A stretch of 64,000 nt of DNA, from the NCBI GenBank assembly GCA_003993805.1, contig RSEF01000004.1:14733168-14797167 (forward strand), in the 5' to 3' direction. The notes beneath the pieces are model-generated. The model did not search any database. It was not told the DNA's origin and saw only the letters and a list, made by a program, of their open reading frames with translations. This DNA comes from Himantopus leucocephalus. Taxonomy: Eukaryota; Chordata; Aves; Charadriiformes; Recurvirostridae. This document shows positions 24,301 to 39,300 of this stretch, piece by piece (positions within the stretch are counted from its first letter, which is position 1; every line of letters starts with the position of its first letter). The position numbers were made by a program, and so were the translations under genes.

Positions 24301-27300
24301 ATGCATTTTTTTCTAAATGAAATATTGTTGCTAGCATTGACTTTCCCAGCAAAGAAGAAGGGATGCTCTTGTGGTGAAGATTTTGGCTGTAAGTCAAGAA
24401 CAAACCTCTCAATTTTCTTCTTTTCTGCCGAGCTCTAGTGAGTTCTGTGGCAAGCCACCTGATGGGGACCCAGTCAGTACAGAGGCCAAAGGCCCCCGTG
24501 ATGGGCTGCAGATGGGAAATGTGCAGGTCAGAAAGGGTTGCTAGAGGGTAACTTACGCTCTAGACCTAATGTGGTTTGATTGCCTCTGTCCTATTTCATT
24601 TCTCTCCTGATTTACTCTGGGAGTTGGTCTTGATCAGGTTATTTGCTCTCCTAAGCCTCAATTTTCCATGTGTATATTGAGGATGATGATTTAACTTGTC
24701 TGTAAAGATTTAAACCCTTAATCTTTTCCTATGCGTCTGTACAGTGCTTGGTGTAGGGGGGCTGTGACTTCCTCACCAGGTGCTGATACAGGCCAAACCC
24801 CTGTAGGTTACTGGTTTATTCCCTGCTGAACTACTTTTCCGAGAGGAGGAGGTGAGTCGGGGTTTAGTCCCTGTCTCAGTCCTAGTCTCACACGAGGTAG
24901 GAATGCCACTTGAACAAGTGCTCCTTGTGTTGGAGGCTGGTAGCCAAGCTATTCTCCCTGTGCCCAGACTGGATGTCTCCATTACATGATACTTCCAAGA
25001 TAATTGCAAAATCAAGAAAAATTACCCCAAAGCAACAGACAAACTAAAATAAGACAGCTCCGCCACCTTTGCTAAGGACTCCAAACAATAGACATTTGAC
25101 AACTCTCACAATGGGAGGGTGAAACACAAAGAAAGTAGATGATTAATGGACCCAAGGAGCAGGCTTGACTGTAATGGGAAAAAATAATCTCCCTGAAAAG
25201 CCTGTCCTTGGAAAGTGCACGGGAAACAGGCTGCAGATCCGCCAGGAAAGTCCAGCTCGTGATCTGCATGCAGTTTGCTTCTCCATGCCGCTGCCCAGGG
25301 ACCAGGACCTCACCGTCACTTGGCCATTGATCAACCCACCCTCTTTCCTGCCAGCGGGGAAACCCACCCGTGGGGCTGCTGAATGCTGCAAGTGCCCACC
25401 CACCCACCAAGCCCAATGAGACGGGCACAAGCAGAGCACAGGCTTCACCTGGAAACCGCTTCCAGAGTGCTAAAGCACCCAAGATCGTGCTCCTCTCTGC
25501 TGGCTCTTGTAAGCCCAACATATCATCTAGGGGAGAAAAGCGAAGAGCAAAGAGCCCACACACAGTGGGCCCCAGGGTCCCTTGAATACCCATCGCTATC
25601 TTTTGCCAAAATTGTCTCCCTTGCCTACGCTGCTGCTATTCAAGCGGAAGTATTTTTAAGGAAAATGGTTCAGCGACTTTTAAAGCTTTCCTATTTTCTT
25701 TGTTTGTTTAAGAGGAACGGTTTCAAGAAGCATATCTTCCTGTTGTTTTCCACCTAGAAATAACCAGGGATCCCCCGGAGTGGTCCTGCAGCAGAAATGC
25801 CCTGTGTGGGCACGCAACTAGCAACCCGTAGGCGGAGCTTCCACTCCTACAGGTGCTGAAGAAGTTAATCCAAAACTAAATTAGCAATCACAAACTCATC
25901 AGGAGAGATGGCTAAGATCCTAGCATTCGAATGCTAGTGTTAACCCAAGAGTATCTTCTGGCAGAGCAACAGGCTTCATGTTTTCCAAGCCAGAGGAACT
26001 AGTATTTGTTTAGCTGACTCATGAGAAAGGGGAGTAGTTCACACCCATTCTTCTTCTCTGCCTGCCGCAAATAGAAGCTTTGTGTTGCTCAGCCAGAGAC
26101 AGTAGTTTGGGTGTAAATGTTCTTAGCGACAACAACAAAAAATTAAATCATTAGTCTCAAGCGGAGGAGACATCAACCCCACACAGTAAAAACAACTGCT
26201 AAGTAGAGCAAGTGTTTAAAGATAAGATAAGACATTGGCCCCGCTCTTGGGATTTGTCCCTACAAGGCTTTTCCTCACCCATAGATGCATCAGCATTTCC
26301 TGATGAAGTGGCACAGGGTCACTCTGGTTTCCTTCTGTAATCAGCAGAAACCCTTCAGCGAGGCCACCTTATTGCTTTGTGTGCTGACGCTTAAAAACCC
26401 TGTGTCAATTAACAGGAACTTTTCTCTGTTTTTCTGTAATCAAAACATAACCTTCAGAGTTTGGCTACACCTGCTCAAAGGCAACTCCCTGAACGTACAA
26501 TGCCATGTGCTTTCTTGGCTGTCCATGATATGGATCGCTGTATCAGTTGCAGATTTATGGAAAGAGGTCACAGAAAGCAACTCTAGGTCAAAATTGTTTG
26601 GTCTTTGGCGGCAGCAGCTCATTAATCAGAACCATTGTTTTCCCTCTGACACCATAGAGTGTTGAGTCCTAAAGAATGAGAGATATCACCACCCTGTGCT
26701 TCTGTTGAGTTATGTAGCGAGGGGACGTGTCCTTTCTTTGTAACTGGATGACAAGTCCAGAACTTAGATCTACAGCCATAAAATAAACATGAAATCTGGG
26801 AAAGGAGGTGGCAACATCTGCAATCATCTGCCATACACTCAAGCACAGTTTAAAGTATTTAGGAAATGCGGTAATCTCATGTCGATGGAAAAAAGGCTGG
26901 GAATGTTGTTATTTCTTGATCCAAATTATGGCAATTCCTCTGGGAAAGAGAAGACCTGGCACGCCTCCATGATTAGGAAATATGCAGACCCAGTGGGAAC
27001 GAGACACACTGAAAAAGAGACCACGCTATGTGCTAAAGACTTTAGGGGAAAAAAAAATCCAAAAATGTGAGCTATGAAACTGTCTTTGCCTCTCCCCTGA
27101 TGTGGTCTCCTGAGAAAAGCTTTAGGGTTGCAGATGCAAGTGTTTCCAATGATTCCCAGCCAAGATTACTTCATAGGCGCTCCAGACATAGCTTTCATTC
27201 TTCCTTGACTTGACCATCCTGAGGAGAGGGCACATTCTTCAGACAAGGCTGCGAGTGAGAGGAGGAACAAGGGTACACATTGGTCTCTAGGATGAACCAC

Positions 27301-30300
27301 CGTGGGGAACAGCCCCTGCAAGAGCCTGACGTACCTCTCTGCTGGTGGCTTTGGCCCCAAGGTTCGCCCTCCACTCTCACTGCAGTCCACCACAAGGTAT
27401 GTTCTGCCTGCCCTTCACCTCTGCCCAGAGGGCGCAACAAACGAGGGCTAACTGCTACTCAGGCTTCAGATACTAAATCGCATTTACCTGGAAGGGAATC
27501 TAGCCAAGATCTCTCTCCTTTCTCCAGAGCACATGTAAGAAAACGGGATGGCAGAAGGCCATCTAGATTTGTCTCCACTGGGTCCTTTTCAGGCTTCCCT
27601 GTGTCCCTGTGTCAACCGGGAATAGTCACCACAGGTGAACTCCTGGGAGCATAGTTGTGTATTGATGGATAGATAGCTGGATATTTTTATTCCGTGTCAT
27701 CCCAGCGGTTCCTCATAGCTCCAGGCAGTAAACCATGGATCAAGTTATGATTCCAGCTTGTCAAAACCCTACATTCGGTTCCCTGTAATCGTATCAGAAT
27801 TGCTTTATGCAGGGGCGTTTGTATGCCGTGAGTAGTTACACAATGTTTCGGATGCTAAGGAAGGAATGTTTTAAAACTCTTTTAACTAAATTACTTTATT
27901 ATTTTGAGTAGCTATCAGCAGATTAGCTCATTTATCAAAGGTGACATGTAAGGCTGAAAAGTCAACAGCAGTAATTCACAGACTTCATGTGTGTCACAGC
28001 GCAGCACTAAACACTGTGTTCACTCACACATCGATGGGATTGAATTTGGCACCTCTCTATATTTCTTTTAAACTTATTTGTTTTGTACAGCTGCAAATAA
28101 TGAAAGCAATTGTTGTGCTGACTCTATTCCAAGAACTATTCCCCAACCTGCTCATGTGCACAGAAAGAATCAGTCACTATTGAAATCCATCTTGATATGA
28201 GCCAGGACCTCTCATGAAAAAACAAGGAGTATATCTCTATTGATGCGAGCAGTGGTTTCTCTCTTGTTCCTACCCAGTTTTAACATTTCTACTGGACTTT
28301 TAACCTGGAATAAAGGGGCTGCCTATACTCAGGATAAGAGTAAAGCTCTCAGGCCAGGTATTTTGTTACGGCAAATGGATTTTTTCTTGAAGTTGGAGCA
28401 GTAGTAGAAAAGTTTTCAATAGGTCTTCTATAAACTTTTATACCTTTCATATCTTTTTCTATTGAAGAGACAATAGCCATCAGATTAAAAAAAAAACACC
28501 AACAACCATTTTCTTTTCTGTGTGTATATGATATGGTAATAATTTACTATTTTTTTTTAACGTATTAATCATAACATTATTGCACACTTCTTGGCAGACT
28601 GTTAATACCTGTAGTATTTCCTATACTATGGTGGCACTTCCTATAGAGGGAGCATGGTGCACCAAGGCAATATTAAAGCTGCATGCAGGCCAGTCCGTTC
28701 CCAAGGAAGGAGACAGGGAGAATGCTGTGGCGTTTATTTTTCTGTAGGCACCAGGTTGCCTTTAGTTCAGTGTTTAGGAGGCAATGCAATAACCCACACG
28801 TGCATCAGTTTATAGAATCCCGACTACCAGTAGAGGTCAGACTTTATGCTGGTGATATAAAATATTAAGGAGGGATTTCCCTTAGTTTTCCATAAAAATT
28901 GCTATCATGAGCGACCGTCAGTGGTAAAATGAAATTTTTGCCAGAATTCAATAAAACAGTGCTGGTTTCAACACATCTCAAAAATCTGTTCTGGCATGTG
29001 CTTGTACAGGCACCCAGAGCAGACTGCTGGAGCCATAGATCCCATCTAGTCCCCGTCAGCTTTAAAGTGTAATCACGAAACACCTTTGAATAATAGTTTA
29101 GAGCCATCAGACTTGTTTCTGAACGACAGCTTTGGCACCACGGGGGCTTGGAAAATAACACTTACATAAATTAAAAGCAAACATGAAAATGAAAGTTCCT
29201 CAAGTTAAAGAGGATGGTAAATTAAGTTTCACGTGTCCGTACCACACAAATTAAAGCACTGGCCAGGATTAACCCAAAATACAACCCCACTTGCCATATA
29301 TACATATATTTACATAGATGTTGAGGGATGACAACTTTGAAATTCGCCTGCGCTGGCTATTTAAGTTCTTAGCCAGAACAAGCATTAACAGAGAGATTTT
29401 GCATGTAACATAAAGTAATATTAACAAGCGACACAGCATTTCAAACTACTGAGTCGATTAAATTACTGTACTGTATGTCAGCTTACACCTTTGACAATAA
29501 AATATGATGATAATTCATCCCAAGTAAAAGACTTTGGAAAAGTATAAGATGGATACCCTAGAGAGACATTAAAATGACCAGAGAAGAAGAGAGAGAAGTT
29601 ACAAAATCCCTGCAACTCCAGTTTAGCAAGGAGTTTGTTTCTTTGAAAGCGCTGTATGGTCTCTGCCAGCGTTCAGCCTGTGTGTATCAGATGAGAGGAG
29701 GATGCTCACTCACGTCCCTCCTCTACCATCTGCAGACTAAATCGGTGACTCCCAAGTCTTTCTTCTTGTTTCATTAGCCACTTGCGCATGAGACTGCTGG
29801 GAAACCCCCCAGAATAACTGTACCGTATCCTTAAGCACTGTACAGTACAGGACGACCTTTATAAGATCTGAACAAAGATGTTTTAAGCCCAACTGATGGG
29901 AATTATCAGGATATGCCACGTGGATCCGCTCTGGGTCCTGTCTTTCCTTCCGGAAGTCTTTGTACACGGAAATGATTTGTTTGCAGTGATTTGAGTTGGT
30001 TGAGCGGGATGAGGCTTAAGAAGGAGACAAGCACAGCCCTTTATTTGTTTTGGTTTGGTGAAAACTGTCTAGAGAGGCCGACACATTCCTAAACACGCTA
30101 GCACGGGCCTTCCACATACAGAGTTCGGTACGGAAACGTGGTTAGTGGCTCGCAAGCCACAGGATAAGGAAACTGATCCCTACATCTAAGCTGGTATCTC
30201 AGCTCCACTGAAGACAAAAATATTTCAGTGCCACGAAGCTGTTTGTTTTTAAGAAAGGGAACAGTTAAGATACTAAATACATGCAACCAGATCTCAGTTT

Positions 30301-33300
30301 TGTAGCTTGACTCTGCCATCTCAGGTGTCGAGGATGCTTACAGAGACAGTTTTGCCTCCGTGTCGTATGAGTGTTCTGCCAGTTTTCCACATCTCAAGCA
30401 AAATGTCAGTACGGTTTAAACGCACATCACTTTTGCTGCTAATCTGGTTATTTGCCACATTGTTTAACCTGAAGACCAAGAGCCCTTTTGAGAGGTTTGA
30501 TTCTACTTTCTTGCACAGCACACTGTAAACGGGGCCTTTAGATGCTACAATAATGGAATTTTTGTAAATTGGAGTGCTTAACAGTCTCCTGTTGGAATCA
30601 TGGGAGATCCGATACCAAGGTCAGCTATTCATCTGCTTTTTCTGTTGCAACTGGTATGAGCCTAGGGAGAGAAATGAAAACCTTCCCAAGGTTGAGTTAT
30701 ATCAGCCTGTGTAATTCATCTCCCAAAGGAAGCAATGATGCCAACCCTATCTTTAGGAATATTTAAAATTAGATGAGATAAAGCGCTAGGAGATGTCCTT
30801 CAGAAAACATTTGCTGGTGACCTACATGAAGTAATCTCTAAGAGCTTCAGCTGCCACATTTAGGCAGTATTAGGGCCATGATGTTCTGCTGAGATGGGCT
30901 ACCAGGGCCTGACCTGGGGCACAGGTCTCTTCCCTTTCCAAACTTCTTTGGTGCTGCCTCAGCGCTGCTGAGGTTCAAAGGCAGAGTGGGTGTTCTCAGC
31001 TTTGGACTCAAAAGTGTCCATAAACCAGACCTCAAAAGAGGACTATGGCTCTTTTCTAAGAAATGCAAGAGCTGACAGTGGAATTTGGATGAGGTTCTGC
31101 TGAATGATAAGAGGGTGGTGTGTGAAACAACCTCTGAGCATGCGCCATAGCTCAATCCTAGCATTGCTGTCAAGCAAGACGACTACCCACTGACCGCCAA
31201 ATGCTTGCGGATTAGCTGCTCAGAGAGACCGCCTCTTTTCTCAGGCCACGTGCCCCAAGGTTTCCTACTTGGAGCCTTGCCGGTGCGAATCCGGCAGTCC
31301 GCCCTGCTCTCTGGGGGTGCCGGTGGGTCGTATAGGCAGCATCACACAAACTCTGGTGGAAACTGGGCGATACGTATTCTCAGGCCTTTTGCACAGTGGT
31401 GAAGTCCTCCTCCCCATCTCATTCCTCATCCCCAGCCCTCTTTTCTAGGAAAAATATCAGCTTGCACGGAAACACTTCTTTGTAAAGAACATCTGTGTCC
31501 TCCTGTGTGATGAATCACTGACCTGCAGAAGGAGCAGGCCAAGGGAAGGCCACGAGAGGGATGGAGTTGAAATCAGAACCGGGAAGGTGGATGGTCAGAC
31601 TGAAGCAGAACAAAAGCCCACCCCAGTTAACATTGTTTTATCGTTTTTCCTTGAGCTATAAATCCAGAAGCAAATGAGCCAGAGCCTCCCCAGATCAACT
31701 CAATTGATGTGCCACACTAAACAGGGATGGATTTGATCAAATTGTGGGGATTGTATGTGTCAGAAATGTGTAAATGCTTAGTGTCAGTAAAATCTGCTTG
31801 GTGGGTAATTACTTTGTTTTCTCAGTTTCTTAACTTTACCCATTAAGAAGAAATGGGCTGAAACCGACATTGGACTTGATGCTGGAATCTGTTTTCGATC
31901 AGCTCTGTGTTCCGCTTCTGTCGGCTTTCTCTGTGTGCCTGTCTCAAGAGGCTTTCCTTTTTTTTTTGGGTTTGTTTTGAAGGATGGGAGGTTGCTATTT
32001 TGGGAGACAAGATAAAAGCTGTTTGCTCGAGATGGGGAGAGAGAACCTAACGATCTCCTTAAAAACCAATCCCAGTTTTAGTTACGTTTCCGCAGCCCTG
32101 GGCGATGTTATGTTCTCTCTTGCCTGCAACCTCCCTGGGTAGTTTGGCCTAACTGGGTCTGGAAGCTGGTTCCCTCACTGGTTTGCATTAAGCTGGAAAG
32201 TACCAATCGGACCCAGGGAATTGGCTGCAAATCATTTGTGAAATCCTTCTTAATGACAAACTCCATCAGGCCGTGGAGCAGGGCTTCAATCACTTCCTTG
32301 CAGCCTCCACCGCACTGTTACCCTGACATGACCCCAACTTCTCCCCTGTTTGTTAGGTTCTCCGCAGCTGTGACATAATGTTTTTGATGGCAGGCTTTGG
32401 AGGAATTCTGCTTGTGGCAAAGCAGGAATCTGCTTCGAATTAGCACTGCACATATTTATCAAGTCTACGTAGCAGGGCTGCCTGTTGACAACAGTCCCTT
32501 CTTCTATCCCCCGCAGGTTTCCTGATGAGATCAATTGACCTGCGAAGGTTCGGAGGAAAAGCAGTTGCTGGTATCTGGGCGCAACCTCCCGCAAGCCCAC
32601 AGGAGGGGCAGCAGGTGGGTGATACACCAGGTGTGATGCCCAGAGCTAAACTTGCTTCTTTGGTGCCAGATCTTGCCTTTTGGGTTTACTTTGAGGGGCT
32701 TTGCAGGGGGTCGGACACTTAAAGGACTCCTTCGCTGTGCTGCCCTGGTGCTGGCTACGTCCTCCAGGCTGCTGCAGCCCCTTAGCTAGAGCAATTCCTT
32801 CTCACCAGCTTGGGTAGGTTGCAGCAGATCAGTTCATTGTCTGGAAAAACTACGGCACGAGGGAGATGATTGCACAGTGACCTTAGAAACAGCAGATTTG
32901 CTTTGCGGGATCCTGTTTTTAAAGGTGCTTTACCAGAGTCACTTCCAAGAAAAGAAAGCATTGCCAGGTACCCAGGAGCAGACCCGGTTTGCATTAAAGC
33001 CACCTACGCCGCTTAGCAAAAGCTGGGCAGGAAATTCTTCTCTTCATGTCTCAATATTTAAGATCTATTTATTTATTTTAATTCCTGTTGTGCACAGGGA
33101 TAAAACAAAAATCCTTCAAAGGTTTTTCTTGTTATGAAAAGCAGCAACAGAAAAAGACTTATCTAAAAATAGCCAGATATTTAGGGCAGCCCCCGGTAGT
33201 GGGAGACACAGATTCAGAGGCTTGATTCCACCAAGGAACGTGGTGTCTCCAGCATCCTACGCATACATCTCAATGACAAGGGCATGGCATCGTTGAGCTG

Positions 33301-36300
33301 TGACCAGAAACACCATCCTGGCTGGAGAACCTTTCCTGGAAAACTGCATCCAACCCAGCCACTTTCTACACAGAATTTTGCCACAGCATAATTTTCTAAT
33401 GAAAAGCTGTTTTGTTATAAAACCCTTAACTGGTTCTATTTTTACTATTGATTTCAAATGGAACAAGCACACCACTGTTTTCTTTTCCTAAAAATCTCAC
33501 CTCTTCAGCCCAAGACTTTAGTACAGTTCCTATAGACAGACAAAAGGTGCAGTTGCCCTTTGAACAATAAAATTAGTTCTTGTGCTGGCTAGTTAACAAA
33601 ATCAACAAACGTGACTCTCAAAGTAATTAAAGTGAGGAAAGCAGCTCCTGGTTTTGGAGCTGTCTACTGACTACCTCTTGCAGAGTATCAGAAGCCCTGG
33701 TGAGAAATACAGAACTGTATGAAAATGGCTAAGAGAAAAGAAAATCATGAAAGTTAAGTGAGCGCTGAATGAAAGCAAAGCGAAAACTTGATGTCACCAA
33801 GAAAGAAAAATATCACGTTTTGGATTCAGGAGGAGAAAAGTACCAAGGTGGGAGATGAAAGAATAATGCAAATGCACACAGGCAATTAATAAGGTTCCTT
33901 CCCATCCTGAATCCACACATACAGCCTTGATTTGCTGCGCTAAGTTTTCAGAGCACTAATCCCCATAATGAAATCCGGATCTGAGACACCGCAGAATAAG
34001 CAAACAGCTTAGCAAGGTAGAGCAAGCTTTTGCTGGGGTCCTTACTTGCTTCGTTCAGAGGTCTGTTCCCTCTTGTCTCGATGAGTCAGTAAAATTTTTA
34101 GTGTGGCATATGAATTTTGGTCTGGCAGATATGAACTATGTTACTGAGGGATTTCTCCACATGCTGAAGGAAATCAGGAGGTCCCTAGCGCCTCTTGCTG
34201 AATATGCTGCTATTTGTGCATGGTGTATGTCAGGGGAAGAGGGGTAAGCAATGCCCACTGTGGAGAAACAGACACATTGAAAAAGCAACTATTGCACAGT
34301 TAAGTAATGGTGTTTTTTGTTTTTTTCTGGATGTGCCATAAGGTTGTGCAGATGCCTGGATCTGCATGACCAAGCCAAGATGAGACCAGCCGCTAGTCTA
34401 GCCAACGACATGCAATACTTTGACTCAAAGAAACACGCTTGTTTTCCAGCTGGAAAGGGAGGCTGACCATTTTGTTGCACTCTTAAACTATTGAAATGTT
34501 TATATCAATTTAAAACAGACTCTTGGGGAGAGTACAAAAACAAAGATGAATTTTCAGGCTGAGACCTCAGATGCCAAATTGTAAACCCTTGGCTAAAAGG
34601 TCTTAGGGTAGAAACAACTGCAGAGCATTAACTGCATAGCAGTGGTTCATACAGGAGCCATAAGAATAAAGATAGTATTTAGGAAAATTGTGAGGCATTT
34701 CATTTGGGCTTTAGTGCAAGGTCACAGGATGTAAGCAGCTTTGGGAGAAAAAAAACCAACATTGTTTGAGAGTATGTCAAGCATCAATCCTGCAAACCTT
34801 ATTCACAAGAGCTGTTGTGTTGTGTTGATATGAACATCTGTCCAGTGGGAACACTCCTCTGAGCCCAGGTTGACTCCGCCCTGCAGTCCAAGATAAAGAG
34901 CTCATGACACTGGGCAACAGCACCATAATTAAGGGGCGGTTTCCACTGCGAGGAAGCAGACACTCTCATGTGCTCACACCACCACTGGGAAGAAGGAGAG
35001 CAGATCGATTTTGGTATTCTTAATTTATTTGAGCTATTTTAAAATGACAAGTCCCTAAACCAAGTATTAGATCCGTTGAGCTTTTTAAAAATCCTTCTAA
35101 AAGGGTTCTGTTTGTTTATTTTTCAGAGAGTTCTGTTCGTTTGGCTTTTGGCCATGAAAATATAGTTCATCTTAAGAGATTTAATGTGATTGTACCAGGA
35201 TATCAAAAAAGCATGATTCAATAGTCTGTTACGGGGCTTAGAAAACATGATCCCATTCATATAAGTATAATGGTACTCTCCTGATGTGTGGCTGCCATAC
35301 AGCCCCACACCCACACAGTGAAAGCGCTCATGTTTGAGTACAATCCCACGGCCTGATTCCGATCAGTTTTACTGCCGTACACCAACTGATTTTCTCCTGA
35401 TCTCCTCCCATACACCAGCAGCAACGTGGACTCTGCAGCCTGGCATGCTTGCGAGTTAACAATGCTAAACATGACCTGTTTACCATTTGAAAATGCGTAT
35501 GTATGAGTAATTCTCTCTGTATGATTCATTTAGCTTTGTTGTTCCTCAGACCAGCCATACAGTTATTTTAGAAGATGTGTTATTTTATTGCTGCAATGAA
35601 CAAGGGAACTTTCTCTTTTCCCCGGTTTTCAGAAAAATGTGGGATGTTAGGAAGGGGTCAAAGAGAAAGAAGGAAAATTTGTCATTTTTCCTCTGAAGTC
35701 TCTAGTTCTGAACTTGGTTAGAATCTTCTGTGTGTCCTGGATGGACATAGAACCTCTTGACACAATCTCTTAAGCCAATGAGTTGGAGCAGGGACAGAAT
35801 GCAGCTGTGGCTCCAATCTCTCTTGCCTTTCCTGAGCGTCTTACTCACTAGTGGAACAAGATCCTCTGCAGCAGATCCAAACTGACTCTCACACTGGAAG
35901 CAGCAGTTCAACCTGTTAGACATTCCCACTTTGCATGCAGTTTTCAAGATGAATTTTACAATTTTATCATGTGCCTCCCTATACTGACATGAGATCTCAT
36001 TGTAGTTTAAAGGGAAAATAAATCTGCAGGTGTGTTGTTACACAGTAGAAGAATTATAGAGTTGTCATTCAGGTATCTAGCAATAAAATAAAAAGCAATA
36101 AGGAAGCTCATGTAGGATCCTTCCATTTGCAAACTTCTGCAATATGCTAATTTATCTGTTCCACTGATGATTCCTTAAGTGAACATTTATTATTGAAGAC
36201 CTGAATCCCGAGGATCTGGAGAACAGTAACATGCAAATCTTCTTTCCCCTTCTCATTAAGCCCTGCTTTAACTGTGAGGTTTAAGATCCGCAGTCTTTGC

Positions 36301-39300
36301 TGACCCTCCAGGACAGCCGCAGGAAGAGGGAGGAAAGGAAATCGTTTTGTATTCAGATCCAAATATAAAATCAGCTTGATGTTCTTTTCTCCCTCATCAA
36401 GCGATTCACATTCCTCCCCACTTCTGACTTCCCCCAACACTGCAAAATCACTGCACTTTGGTGAGTCCTTTATGCAAAGTCCAACAGAAAAAGTAATGCA
36501 AGTACAAAGTTGAATGTTTTTTCTATTTAAAATGCGAACAGGATAAAATCTGCAGCTTTAGCTCTTCTGTTTTCTTAAAAGAGAAGACTGCTCACCCCAA
36601 TCCTGTGCGGGATTCAGCACAAGATAGCAAGATGCTTTCAGTTACAAAAGACCTCGACTGTCTGATTCTTGTTCCAAATCATGGTGAAGCTCCTCCTGAA
36701 GCTCACAGCTATGGTATCCCACCCTCGCCACTCTCTCTGTTCCCACACCAGCCCAGGATGGGCAGTCGGTGTCCCACAGTGCGCAGTGAGAGGCCGCCTC
36801 ACTTGAAGAGAAGGCAGGAAACTTCAGGAGTCACCCCAAGATAAACCTGTTGCCCCGCAAGTTCCATCTGTCATCTCCCACAGATCTAGGAGGAACGCGC
36901 AAGGTGCTGACAAACCTCGAGATTTTGGCTGCGTGTAAGGCTTAAATCTATTTTGCTGTGACACGAGCTATTCCCCCCAAAGCAGAGGTCAGCTGGTAAT
37001 ACCTCTAAACCGTGGGAAGCTTATGAGGGCAAAAGCTTTGAGCTTTGGGTGGGGGTGAATGTGCACCCCTCGCCCCGTTCACAGGGGTTCATTGTGCACA
37101 TGTATCCAGCCTTTCTTCTCATAATGTGCTTTCATCTCTCCCCGTTTATAAGAAACCAGTGACCACCCCACCCTGTCGTACAAAAACTGTAGGGCTATTT
37201 ACCACTTTGAAAGGAAATCCCATGTCACAACCCCTAGGAGCACAAGGAATAATGTCCGGAATTCCTTTATCTGTGACTAGCCCTGGCGCACAGTCTCTTT
37301 CCCGTCTCTTAAGTATACACAAATATATTCTTTTCTTTCGTCAAGGCAATGGGCCCAGATTTTAATGATGGTTTATTAAAAAAAAAAAAAAAAAAAGGTT
37401 TTGGCAAGACTCAAGAACAAACGTTCTCTGCCTTTAGGCCCTTTTGTTCTTCAAGCTGAAAAGTTACTATAAAGAATAAGGAAAACTGAATCACTGATCT
37501 TTGCCCTCCATAGTAAATTTGACCTCCACTGTTATAACAGTACCTAAAATTGGTGTCCTGGGCTAATCAGGGAAGTAATGTGATAAGTCTCTCTCCATGA
37601 CTGCTCTGCATGATAAGTTTGTTTAAAGTGATCAAAATGACTCTTTGGGCATTGCAATTTTTTTAACCCTCAGCTTCTAGACTTCTGTTCATGTCTCCGT
37701 GTCAAATTTTGCCCAACTAGAGGTCGTGCTTATCTTGCTGGTCTGCAGAGTGATGGACTAAAAGGCATTAATGGATGCTATCAATTCTGAGGGCAGTGCT
37801 CCCCTTGGATGAAAGGATGGAAAGGAGTGGGACACGGCACGTACTTAAGTGCCCCCACGCACGTGGGTCCAGAGCTGTGGCCGTTCCCTGTGCCCGCCAG
37901 GCCGTGCAGCGCTGTAATGCGTTCTGCCCTCGCTATAAAGAAGATCAGGGGCTCATGTGGGCTCTGAGACATCCTCCCAGGGCTGGCAGATACAGGGCAT
38001 CTCTGTGACGCTTGTGCCCTTCCATAGCGGGAGCTAGAAGCCGACAGGGTTACCCGCCCACATCCCGGGCAGCACTGGGTGCCTCTGCGTAGGCAGCAGA
38101 ATCAGGCGCTGACATTTGCCTCCTGCCAGGCCAGCAGAACAATGCAGGGTGCAACCTGGACCATCAGCTCCAGGAGAGAGGCGAGGGAAATCTATAGTAG
38201 GAAACGGCTGGGAGCAAGGAAGTTGCAAGAGAAATATTGGCACCAGCAGTCTGAGGGAGGCGGGGGAGGCAGGCGGGAGAAGGAATCTTTCCAGGAAAAG
38301 AACATTTGTATCAGATACTTCCAAAAATAAAATATCATCATGTCGGAGAAACGTTCTGAATATTGGCAGCGCTGCCGGCTTGGCCCACCACTTTTTTCAG
38401 CACTCTTGCAAAGCATTTTCAAAAAAGTCTTTATGATCCTTCACTTTTGAGTCCTTTCATGCAAAAAGAAAGACACAAGCCAACGGGGGACCACAGAGCA
38501 GCCCCGAGTGATTCGTGGCACCCTCTTCTCACTGGGTGGTGATATTAGAACGCTGACAGCCTTGTTGCAGTACAAATAACTCACCAGCTGGAGTTTACTG
38601 GCTCTTTTATTTATATTCCTACAGCACACAGGCAATGCCAGATGTGCTGTCCCTGATTCATGTAGATAGTGTTTGATGTCTCTCATCAGAAACAACCCTG
38701 GGCTAAATCCAGAAACTACACTGTTTTTAGCAGAGATAAATATTTAGGCAGGTCTGTGATTGGCAAGAACCTGTCCCTCCCTTTGCATCCCCTTTAAAAC
38801 TGAAATAAAGGTAGCGGCTCAGAGTGTGAGCACATCAAAGATCTTGTCTACACAGGAGGAACACGGTGTGCTACCACTGCCGACTGAGCAACTGCCATTT
38901 AAAAAGTCTCCAAAGGAGGGGAGAATTTGGCAAGAGAGGACCTTCCAGGGGCTGAAACCAGAGCATTTACACGGCATTGTGTCTATGTGCTGGACCACAG
39001 CATCAAATTAGCACCTGCTCTTATCTGTGTACTGTCAGGCTTTCTCCTGTCTCTAGGGCATGACAGACGGTTGTTGATAGGAGACGCTATCATAGACTCT
39101 GACAACAGGGGGGGAATAAATTACACTGCTTGCCCTGCCTTTTGTCGGGTGTGGATGTGTATGTAATAAGCTGACTTCAGATCCCTGTGAGTTGTAGCTC
39201 TTGATTTTCCTTTGCCCTCTGTGTTCTGGTCCACAAAGCATGCATATAACACAAAGGTTTCATTTGTAGGACAGTGCGTGGATAGGCTGTACGCACAGGG

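Noticed and set aside
25072..25593. 173-codon open frame on the minus strand
   Set aside because: Resembles no family that I recognise, lies in a GC-richer patch with other frames also open, and has no plausible gene context inside intron 1.
37340..37396. Poly-A tract as the tail of a processed retrocopy
   Set aside because: No open frame or recognisable mRNA precedes it and no target-site duplication is visible.
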